Assembly (NCBI RefSeq): GCF_003545805.1
Contig: NZ_NMQR01000010.1
Coordinates: 1 to 64,000, forward strand
Direction of reading: 5' to 3'
DNA: 64,000 bases
Origin: Photorhabdus sp. CRCIA-P01
GTDB taxonomy: Bacteria > Pseudomonadota > Gammaproteobacteria > Enterobacterales > Enterobacteriaceae
Shown here: positions 56,712 through 64,000 of the stretch, in pieces
How the letters are laid out: every line of letters starts with the position of its first letter
Position numbering within the stretch: the first letter of the stretch is position 1
Notes under the pieces: generated by a model
Told to the model about the DNA's origin: nothing
Databases searched by the model: none
What the model saw: only the letters and a program-made list of their open reading frames with translations
Program-made: the position numbers and the translations under genes

Positions 56712-57740
56712 ATGGAAAAAGAACATAACCTGCCTACTGCGCAATCTAATACAGAAAATACCCATCCTGAATCAATAGGGCCTTCATCAGATGAATTAAA
56801 GAATCGTTTTAAAGCGGGAAGTATTCCCCTACAAACTGACTATTCTGATCTAATTGATATTGCTGATATCGGTCGCCGGGCAATGGGAAAAGCACCGGAT
56901 CAAACAGATAATCCAAATTCAGCGCTAGAACTGGATAATAGCTCTGGGCTGAAAGTAAAAACTCACCCTACTGGCAGCTTAAAGGCAGATAAAGATGGAT
57001 TAAGTGTAAAACTTAAGGATAAAAGCTTACTGACTGATGCTAATGGATTAGCGGTAAATAGCGGCAGGGGATTATGGCTTAATAACGATAAACTTGAAGT
57101 GAATAATCGTGATGGTATTGAAATCGTTGACGAAGGTGTAAAAGTTAAAGCAGGTAACGGTATTAACGTTGATAGTAATGGTGTCGCTGTAAAAGCCAAA
57201 GATAACACAATTAACGTTGATCCTACCGGGATATCCGTAAGACTTGGTTGGGGAGTAGAAAAAGGTGATGGATTAAATGCTAAGGGTGCCTCTGGTATTC
57301 ACGTTGATTGGAAGGGTATACATGTAACTCCAGATACCACTACTGGTATTATGGTAACGGAAGAAAAAGGAGTGGGTATTTATTTCGGCGATGGACTGCA
57401 ATGTGATCCTCCAAGCTATAGATTTCGTGTTAAAGCCGGTAATGGCATTAATGTAGACCAAAATGGTGTAAATGTTGATCTTAAATCAATTGTATCAGCA
57501 CTCTCAGACCTAATTATCCCACCAGGAACAATTGTGCCATTTTATAGTGATGGTGATTTACCTAATGGCTGGGTATGGTGTGATGGGAATAATGGAACAC
57601 CTAATTTAAATAACCCAAGAGGAGGTGCTATTAATTTAGTCTCAGGTTGGAGTAACAGGACATTTGTTTCTTTTAACTTAAATGTAGGAAATTATTTAGA
57701 AATAAATGCGAATTATATGAGATATATCATGAAAAATTAA
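56712..57740 (+). CDS. pvc13: PVC tail fibre Pvc13 with truncated distal tip (unit 2)
   Basis: 342 residues. The anchor (SSDELKNRFKAGSIPLQTDYSDLIDIADIGRRA) and a longer beta-repeat shaft (GNGINVDSNGVAV, KGDGLNAKGASGIHVDWKGIHV) are intact. The collar domain starts (IPPGTIVPFYSDGDLPNGWVWCDGNNGTPNL) but then collapses to about 40 residues (NNPRGGAINLVSGWSNRTFVSFNL) ending YMRYIMKN. The HNH-type collar motifs and the YYILAFIMKL end of unit 1 are gone. Either a new minimal tip or a damaged receptor-binding end. Confidence 0.9.
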   Translation: MEKEHNLPTAQSNTENTHPESIGPSSDELKNRFKAGSIPLQTDYSDLIDIADIGRRAMGKAPDQTDNPNSALELDNSSGLKVKTHPTGSLKADKDGLSVKLKDKSLLTDANGLAVNSGRGLWLNNDKLEVNNRDGIEIVDEGVKVKAGNGINVDSNGVAVKAKDNTINVDPTGISVRLGWGVEKGDGLNAKGASGIHVDWKGIHVTPDTTTGIMVTEEKGVGIYFGDGLQCDPPSYRFRVKAGNGINVDQNGVNVDLKSIVSALSDLIIPPGTIVPFYSDGDLPNGWVWCDGNNGTPNLNNPRGGAINLVSGWSNRTFVSFNLNVGNYLEINANYMRYIMKN

Positions 57741-57813
57741 TCAGGATAATATGATTCATATATAAATATATTTATATTTTCATACCTATCAATTAAAAAT
57801 TGAGATATTAAAT

Positions 57814-59571
57814 ATGACTTTGGAGCCAAATCTATTAAACCGGATTAGCATTACTATCGAGGCTAATAATTCACAGGTAGCTAAAAAGGTATTGCATGGC
57901 TCCCTGCTTAATCAAACTGATATCAATAAGTTATTTAACACATTCTTTACTCAACATCCCATTAATCAGGATATCTATTTAGAAACATTAACTCTGGATC
58001 TTGGTGAAATAAATTTACATAATTTTAATTCAATATTCCCTGTAAGGCTTAATACTGCGTTAAATAAAGCATTAAGCCAATATCAAATTAATAATCAGGA
58101 GAAAAAAACATCCCTAAGACAATCAACACCACAGGAAATAACCAACAAACCTTCTTTATTACATGTCAATAATTCAATTAATATTGAAGACTTCATTCAT
58201 TATTTAAATAAAAAGAATTCCGCATTCAATTCAATAGAGATTAAAACTTATCATCAAAATATTGACATCAATATCCAACAATTAGTTAATCAATTATCTG
58301 GAATAGAAGATAAATGGGTTTTGCTTTTAGCAAAAAACTGTTTATCTGAACCAAGTCTACAACGGTTATTAATGCTCAAACAACCCACTTTATTAAGCTC
58401 TATTAACCACAGACTATCCGAAAGGATAAACAGATCACAATACTTTGGGGAGCCTGTCTCCCCCGGACAATTGATACTCAATGCGTTGCAATATATACAG
58501 CTAAATCATACACAGGAGATACCTAAACTGGATGTGAAAGTGCTATCACATCTCACCACTGAATTAGATAATGGTATACTTAATGCAGCATCTACTATTC
58601 CGTTATTTCGCCAAATTATCACTCGCAATATTCCATTGAATAATTGGTTAAAACAGTTATGGCAAACTATTACTGTTGCAACATTCAGTAAAAAACACCT
58701 ATCGGCTAAAGAATATCAATATTTATCCGAGCGTTTCATTTCAAATCATACGGATAAAGATATACTCGGTAAGAAATCAATTATTACTCATCATGACAAC
58801 ATTAATACTCAGGAAGATCAATGTTTACCTGAGCATTTTATTTCAAATCATGCAGATAAAGATAAATCCAGCAAGAAATTAGCCGTAAATCATGTTGATA
58901 TTAAACATGTTCATAGATATAAATATTCAACAAATCAGGAGGTAATATCAGAAAACCAGAAAATATTACCAACATCGAATAACTCGCATATTACAGGAAA
59001 TAACGCTAACCAATTACATAATATCAATAAAACACATTCTGAATACGCTTTATTGCCTAAACAAACTCTTCTATATCAGATAAATAATGCTGGAATATTA
59101 GTTTTATGGCCGATGCTGCCTGCATTATTTAATCAATTCGGCCTACTTGATGATAAAATATTTATTCATCGTCAAGCACAATTAAGTGCAATTAATTCCC
59201 TTAACTATCTGATTTGGGGAAACGAAGAAATACAGACAGAGCAAAATATATTGAATAACGTTCTGTGTGGATTAATGGTTGATGAAATGATTGAATTAGC
59301 CCCATTTGAACCCGAAAAACAATTGATCATAGATCAATGGCTAAACGCTATTATCAGCCAACTTCCCGGCTGGAAAAAATTAAGCCGCAATGACGTTCGC
59401 CAACTGTTTTTACAACGGCCCGGTGAATTGTTGATAAATGAGCAGGAAATCAAAATTACGGTAGAGCATCAGCCGTTTGATGTGCTATTAGCCGATTGGC
59501 CTTGGCCATTAAATATCGCCAAGCTTCCTTGGTTGGATCATCCTTTAAAGATTGACTGGAAAAATATTTAG
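57814..59571 (+). CDS. pvc14: PVC tape-measure protein Pvc14, long form (unit 2)
   Basis: 585 residues. It shares its N-terminal 200 and C-terminal 78 residues with unit 1. The middle (about 216-507) is polar and helix-rich, with a near-repeat of the type SKKHLSAKEYQYLSERFISNHTDKD / DQCLPEHFISNHADKD (about 290-350), typical of length-setting proteins. Family members fix tube length. The hairpin at 58447-58463 lies at the left edge of the part that unit 1 lacks. Confidence 0.93.
   Translation: MTLEPNLLNRISITIEANNSQVAKKVLHGSLLNQTDINKLFNTFFTQHPINQDIYLETLTLDLGEINLHNFNSIFPVRLNTALNKALSQYQINNQEKKTSLRQSTPQEITNKPSLLHVNNSINIEDFIHYLNKKNSAFNSIEIKTYHQNIDINIQQLVNQLSGIEDKWVLLLAKNCLSEPSLQRLLMLKQPTLLSSINHRLSERINRSQYFGEPVSPGQLILNALQYIQLNHTQEIPKLDVKVLSHLTTELDNGILNAASTIPLFRQIITRNIPLNNWLKQLWQTITVATFSKKHLSAKEYQYLSERFISNHTDKDILGKKSIITHHDNINTQEDQCLPEHFISNHADKDKSSKKLAVNHVDIKHVHRYKYSTNQEVISENQKILPTSNNSHITGNNANQLHNINKTHSEYALLPKQTLLYQINNAGILVLWPMLPALFNQFGLLDDKIFIHRQAQLSAINSLNYLIWGNEEIQTEQNILNNVLCGLMVDEMIELAPFEPEKQLIIDQWLNAIISQLPGWKKLSRNDVRQLFLQRPGELLINEQEIKITVEHQPFDVLLADWPWPLNIAKLPWLDHPLKIDWKNI
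58447..58463 (+). repeat. Inverted repeat inside pvc14 (unit 2)
   Basis: GGGGAGCCTGTCTCCCC, with a 6-bp stem and CCTGT loop. Compared with unit 1, both arms changed together so pairing is kept (A-T to G-C at the third pair). It encodes part of FGEPVSPG. Confidence 0.8.
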
Positions 59572-59580
59572 AAGGTTTAT

Positions 59581-61665
59581 ATGGACTACCTACTAACAAA
59601 TAACCCTTGTAACGTGGCTGAATTACGCTGGATTTATCCCCATTTGGAACGTATCGATATGCTATTACAGCAATACTATTATCAAAAGGGGAACCAATAT
59701 GACTCATTACCGGAAAGTTTTTTACTGACCGAAGAGGAAGTAGAACAGAGTTTAATATCACCGCAAGGTATACCTCATTGGCTGGCAAAAACGAATAATC
59801 CTATGCGCCATCCAGAAATCGAGGAAAGCCCTGCCCTTGATGCGTTATCATTATTGGTCGAACGTTTTGAACTGACTGAATTTGAGCGTGATATTTTATT
59901 ATTAGGTTTATTACCCCATTTCGATAGCCGTTACCATGCATTATTTGCCGCTCTAAATGGTAGCAGTAAAAAACAGTGGCCTAGCTTCGCTTTAGCCATT
60001 GAATTATTTAGCCAACGTCAAAGTGAGCGGCAATTACTGCAAAACAGCTTGTTACCGCAAACACCGTTAATCAGTAACCATTTATTACGGCTTAATAATC
60101 ACGAAGAATCTATCTGGTTACAAACACAATTTTTAACCCACAACGCAATCTGGCATTTTTTATCGGGACAACGAACACTTTTACCCCCCCTAATAACCTG
60201 TGCTAACTGGCGTATTCCAGCCTCATATAATGGGTATCCACAAACTCTTTATCATGCATTTGAAAAGATATTATTAAATGAAACCAATGAAATACGTCCA
60301 TTGGTCATACTCAGAGGAAAAGAAGGCAGCGCCAGAGAATTAGCAGTCAGTAATATCATGGGATCTCATGGTATTCATACCTTAACGCTCGATTTAGCCC
60401 ACCTGACCGATGAAGAAAACACAACCCTAATATCCAACCTGCTCGCAGACGCAATACGAGAAACCCGGCTACATAACGCTTGTTTATTAATTCGCAATTT
60501 TTCTTTGCTTACAGAGGCAAAGAAAACATTACACCACGATTTATCTATTTTTCTGCATCAGCCAAAATTACGCGTAGTTTGCTTGGTAGAACCGGGAGAT
60601 GCATTAGTCTGGATTAAGCATCTACCAATGGTGCAAATTAATATGCCCATTGCGACACTAGCGGATAAAGAAACTTTGCTGAAAGCAAGCTTACCGGAGA
60701 ATATCACTCAAAAAATTAATATTACTCAGCTATGTCAGCGTTTTTCATTTACCGCGGAAACATTACCACTCATTCTTGCAGAAGCTTATCAATATCAAAT
60801 GGTGCGACAACCCGAAGGCCAATTGGAAGAAACCGATCTGCGTCAAGCATTAAGTTTCCGCGCCCAACAGAATTTCGGCAAATTAGCTCAACGAATCACG
60901 CCAAAACGCAATTTTAATGATTTAGTGATTTCAGATACATTGGCACAACAGTTAAAAGAAATCATTGCGGCCATTCATTACCGTGACCAAATTCTAAGCG
61001 CTGGGTTTCAGGAAAAAATCAGCTACGGTACCGGTATTAGCGCCCTATTTTACGGAGAATCAGGTACCGGCAAAACCATGGCTGCCGAGGTAATTGCCGG
61101 TCATCTTGGCGTGGATTTAATTAAAGTGGATCTTTCTACCGTGGTGAATAAATACATCGGTGAAACGGAAAAAAATATCTCCCGTATTTTTGATCTGGCC
61201 GAAGCGGATTCCGGGGTGCTATTTTTCGATGAAGCCGATGCTTTATTTGGCAAACGCAGTGAAACCAAAGATGCCCAAGACAGACACGCTAATATTGAAG
61301 TTTCTTATTTATTACAACGGCTGGAGGATTATCCAGGGTTAGTCATTTTAGCCACCAATAACCGCAGCCATTTGGACAGCGCGTTTAACCGTCGCTTTAC
61401 CTTTATTACCCGTTTTACTTATCCGGATGAAGCATTACGCAACAAAATGTGGCAAAAAATTTGGCCTGAACAGCTGATATTATCCGACGAAATTGATTTT
61501 GAACATCTGGCTAAACGGTCTGATTTAACCGGAGCAAACATTAGAAATATCGCTTTATTATCATCCATATTAGCCGAAAATGATAAGATTGGACAGATTG
61601 AAAATAAACATATAGAACGGGCCGTGATACTTGAATTAAATAAAACGGGCCGCTTGGTATTTTAA
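59581..61665 (+). CDS. pvc15: PVC AAA+ ATPase Pvc15 (unit 2)
   Basis: 694 residues. Walker A GESGTGKT, Walker B VLFFDEAD, sensor ATNN and NRRF are all present, and the last ~250 residues are nearly unchanged from unit 1. The N-terminal half differs more (NPCNVAELRWIYPHLERIDMLLQQ). It starts nine bases after the pvc14 stop. Confidence 0.95.
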   Translation: MDYLLTNNPCNVAELRWIYPHLERIDMLLQQYYYQKGNQYDSLPESFLLTEEEVEQSLISPQGIPHWLAKTNNPMRHPEIEESPALDALSLLVERFELTEFERDILLLGLLPHFDSRYHALFAALNGSSKKQWPSFALAIELFSQRQSERQLLQNSLLPQTPLISNHLLRLNNHEESIWLQTQFLTHNAIWHFLSGQRTLLPPLITCANWRIPASYNGYPQTLYHAFEKILLNETNEIRPLVILRGKEGSARELAVSNIMGSHGIHTLTLDLAHLTDEENTTLISNLLADAIRETRLHNACLLIRNFSLLTEAKKTLHHDLSIFLHQPKLRVVCLVEPGDALVWIKHLPMVQINMPIATLADKETLLKASLPENITQKINITQLCQRFSFTAETLPLILAEAYQYQMVRQPEGQLEETDLRQALSFRAQQNFGKLAQRITPKRNFNDLVISDTLAQQLKEIIAAIHYRDQILSAGFQEKISYGTGISALFYGESGTGKTMAAEVIAGHLGVDLIKVDLSTVVNKYIGETEKNISRIFDLAEADSGVLFFDEADALFGKRSETKDAQDRHANIEVSYLLQRLEDYPGLVILATNNRSHLDSAFNRRFTFITRFTYPDEALRNKMWQKIWPEQLILSDEIDFEHLAKRSDLTGANIRNIALLSSILAENDKIGQIENKHIERAVILELNKTGRLVF

Positions 61666-61689
61666 AAATTAAGTAGAATTGGAGTCAAC

Positions 61690-62592
61690 ATGACAACTAT
61701 AATTGCTTCTGACAACGCGATTATCGAGATTAACAAAGCATTAAATGATATTCTAATGAAATATTTAAACATTCCTGGTCAGAATATTAATATCCGCTTT
61801 GACCTACCAGAAGTTAACTCAATTCAATCAGAACCGACAGTCAGTGTATTTCTTTATGATATACATGAAGATCTGCAATTACGCTCTGCCGAAGCAAGAC
61901 GTTATAACCCGGTAACTAACACATTATTACCGGGATGGGTCAATATTAATTGTAACTATTTAATTACCTACTGGGATGCGAGTAAACCCTCTAGCGACAG
62001 CTCCAGCCCAGACAGCCAACCCAATAATCAAGCTGCACAAGTGATGACCCGGGTTTTAAATGCATTAATCAATAATCGCCAATTAACCGGCATTCCCGGT
62101 GCCTATACCCGGGTTATTCCCCAACAGGAAAATTTAAATAGCCTGGGTAATTTTTGGCAATCTCTCGGCAATCGCCCTCGCCTCTCTTTACTCTATTCCA
62201 TTACTGTACCGATGAAGCTGCAAGATATTAAAGACAATATGACACCGATTAGCCAAATATCCACTTCTGTGGTTCAAAAACCCAGTCTGGATAATTCACA
62301 AATAAACCAAGCTCTGGCAGATAAATTATGTGCCGATTTAGGTGGTACAGAAGATATTCGCCTTGCCCTAGCTAAAGTAAATCTGATAACCGAATCCACA
62401 ACAGATATTAATTATAATCAGGAAAATGAAAATGTTATTCTTGAAGTATCGGGCATTACTCTCTCAACCTATTTTCCTAAAATAAAAGATATTCTTTCCA
62501 TATGGGTAAATAGCCAGAAAGCCGTGGTTAAAGTAAATGGGGTAGGTATTATTATCGCTAAAGAAAATTCTGATGGTTTAATTTCAATATAA
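61690..62592 (+). CDS. pvc16: PVC terminal cap protein Pvc16 (unit 2)
   Basis: 300 residues, DUF4255-like as in unit 1 (EPTVSVFLYDIHEDLQLRSAEARRYNP; WVNINCNYLITYW). The C-terminal ~60 residues differ most (ESTTDINYNQENENVILEV). GGAGTCAAC precedes the ATG. Confidence 0.93.
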   Translation: MTTIIASDNAIIEINKALNDILMKYLNIPGQNINIRFDLPEVNSIQSEPTVSVFLYDIHEDLQLRSAEARRYNPVTNTLLPGWVNINCNYLITYWDASKPSSDSSSPDSQPNNQAAQVMTRVLNALINNRQLTGIPGAYTRVIPQQENLNSLGNFWQSLGNRPRLSLLYSITVPMKLQDIKDNMTPISQISTSVVQKPSLDNSQINQALADKLCADLGGTEDIRLALAKVNLITESTTDINYNQENENVILEVSGITLSTYFPKIKDILSIWVNSQKAVVKVNGVGIIIAKENSDGLISI

Positions 62593-62804
62593 AATTACCA
62601 CTTATTCAAAAAAAATACCGACATGAGCATGATAATAAATTAGAAACAGACAAACACCACATTAATAATCGATAAATAAATTATACCGAAAATCAAAACA
62701 TTATCTTAAATCAACATCTAGATTCATTATTTAAATACCTACAATTGGAACATAAATCATTTCAAATAAATAGCAAATATACAAATAATAAAGGATTTAT
62801 AAAT

Positions 62805-63818
62805 ATGCCAAAATATTCTAATTCTCAGAGAATACCCATACAGAATAGCAAAAATAGCCGCAGAACATCTCCATCATCAATCCCTTCTGATGGACATCTT
62901 TCACTTTCAAATAATCTGACTAACGACTCCTCCGTTCGCCAAGAAGTTAAGAGACAATTTATCTGGGAAGGCCATATGGAGGCAATTGAAAAAGCGTCCA
63001 GACTCGGTAATTTTGCTGTCAGTTTTCGGGCAGCAGGTGAACCAACACTCAGAGCTTTGGGCAAAGGCGCCGCGGCTAAGGGGCATGACATTCTGGAAAA
63101 AACCATTAAACCCGGTTCAATTAACAAAGCTTATCCCAAAGATGAAGCTTCAGATGTAATAAAGAAAGTACAGGAGGCGGGTATTGAAGGCTATGTAGGT
63201 CACTGGAATAAAGAAACGGGACATCTCGAAGGTATTTATATGAGCAGCGGTCACGGTTTATTAGATGAACAGGTCAATGGAAAAATTTATCCCATAGATT
63301 TAAATAATCTCGAAGCAAGTCTGGCTCCTTTAAAAGAAAAAAAGAACTGGGCGGCACTGCCTTTCACCGGTGATTATGACATGCATGACATGATTAGCTT
63401 CGCAACGCAACCACATTCGGTGCCATCCAATTCATCAGAAGAAAAGAAAATCATCGATCGCATTAACGAATATATTGCTAAATCTGATTCAAACCGACCA
63501 TTTAAAGATACAGAGCATAATGTTATCAGGCATGGTCCTCAAGTAAGCTACCCTGCTTTTGCGATGGATAAAGAAAAAGAAGAGATAAAGAAACACGGGG
63601 GAATTGTTAAAGCAGTTGCTGAACCCGGCGAATTTCCGGTTGCTATCGTCAGTAAAGGGAAATGGACAATTGCCAATAATATTGATGAACTAAATCAGTT
63701 TTATAATAGTATTGGCGCAAAAATGAAAGCAAGCTGGAAACCGAGCGCTGGAAATCCCGGATTCATTTCCAATCCACAAAAACCGGGAATGGCCAGATTT
63801 AGTCGGAAATCTCACTAA
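62805..63818 (+). CDS. PVC payload: ExoY/CyaA/edema-factor-type nucleotidyl cyclase
   Basis: 337 residues. Residues 1-50 are polar and disordered (SKNSRRTSPSSIPSDGH), as in other PVC cargo. The rest fits the class II bacterial toxin cyclases: SFRAAG (R75), 17 residues later AAAKGHDILEK (K92 and K99, 7 apart), TGDYD (D190, D192) and RHG (H243). CyaA has R41, K58, K65, D188, D190 and H298, with the same 17 and 7 spacings. These enzymes make cAMP or other cyclic NMPs in host cells using actin or calmodulin as activator. No pore or binding domain is present, so the PVC must deliver it. AAAGGATT precedes ATG 62805; an upstream ATG at 62745 is less likely. Cofactor and product cannot be read from sequence. 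Confidence 0.85.
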   Translation: MPKYSNSQRIPIQNSKNSRRTSPSSIPSDGHLSLSNNLTNDSSVRQEVKRQFIWEGHMEAIEKASRLGNFAVSFRAAGEPTLRALGKGAAAKGHDILEKTIKPGSINKAYPKDEASDVIKKVQEAGIEGYVGHWNKETGHLEGIYMSSGHGLLDEQVNGKIYPIDLNNLEASLAPLKEKKNWAALPFTGDYDMHDMISFATQPHSVPSNSSEEKKIIDRINEYIAKSDSNRPFKDTEHNVIRHGPQVSYPAFAMDKEKEEIKKHGGIVKAVAEPGEFPVAIVSKGKWTIANNIDELNQFYNSIGAKMKASWKPSAGNPGFISNPQKPGMARFSRKSH

Positions 63819-63888
63819 TAATGACACCGTCAAGAAAGAATAACCAATCGATCACCTTCACTTTATAGATCAAGTCTGAGCTAATACA

Positions 63889-63956
63889 CCTGAGGAACTC
63901 CACGATTTTGTTTTCTTTAGCAGAAACTTTGATCGTGCCTCAGGCGCTTTAGTTCC
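63889..63956. repeat. Imperfect inverted repeat after the cyclase gene
   Basis: CCTGAGG...CACGAT (63889-63906) is mirrored by ATCGTG-CCTCAGG (63932-63944), and GGAACT (63894) by AGTTCC (63951). The arms could form a cruciform or a transcript-end hairpin. It does not match a terminator pattern cleanly, so the role is open. Confidence 0.35.
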
Positions 63957-64000
63957 CTTCTTAAGAAAAGCTCAGGTTATTATAACAACTGGTAATCTTT

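Overview
This window is from a Photorhabdus-type enterobacterium. The case rests on two complete tandem operons for Photorhabdus Virulence Cassettes (PVCs, extracellular contractile injection systems related to the Serratia antifeeding prophage Afp), the CNF-like toxin gene pnf beside one of them, four ERIC intergenic repeats of exactly 127 bp, and a thin-pilus (R64-like) operon next to the PVC cluster. The assignment to genus comes from gene content only; no 16S gene or database search was available.

Layout. (1) 1-2490: the 3' end of a large CdiA/haemagglutinin-like exoprotein gene with its toxin tip and a small putative immunity gene, followed by two displaced orphan toxin tips, one with its own putative immunity gene. 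(2) 2491-3326: two ERIC elements around degenerate DNA. (3) 3351-14918, minus strand: a type IVb thin-pilus operon running pilS-pilU-pilV-pilM-pilL-pilN-pilO-pilP-pilQ-pilR and ending with a VirB11/TrbB-like ATPase. No pilT or rci was seen. (4) 14919-20210: AT-rich accessory DNA. It holds an ops-led relic of a third PVC operon, a small lipoprotein, toxin-tip debris, and an Rpn-family nuclease gene whose 3' end is duplicated. (5) 20489-41371: PVC unit 1, with pvc1-pvc16 and two payload genes, a candidate CNF/BLF1-like deamidase and Pnf. (6) 41396-42277: a TacA/TacT-like toxin-antitoxin pair with a palindromic operator, then an ERIC element. (7) 42780-63818: PVC unit 2, with pvc1-pvc16 and a payload that reads as an ExoY/CyaA/edema-factor-type nucleotidyl cyclase.

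How the genes work together. Pvc1 and Pvc5 form the tube and Pvc2-4 the sheath. Pvc6-12 form the hub, spike and baseplate. Pvc13 is the host-binding fibre, Pvc14 the tape measure, Pvc15 the AAA+ ATPase and Pvc16 the terminal cap. The payloads downstream are loaded into the tube and delivered to eukaryotic cells. Each unit, and the relic, carries an ops-like GCGGTAGC element in its leader; this suggests RfaH/AnfA1-type antitermination of these roughly 20-kb operons.

The most unusual observations are as follows. Unit 1 has in-frame losses of about 290 residues in both Pvc11 and Pvc14 relative to unit 2. Unit 2 has a fibre gene (pvc13) whose distal collar/tip is almost entirely missing. A hairpin with a compensatory base change inside pvc14 lies at the edge of the deleted segments and survives in the relic operon. 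A second putative Cys-His deamidase of unassigned target sits directly behind pvc16 of unit 1.
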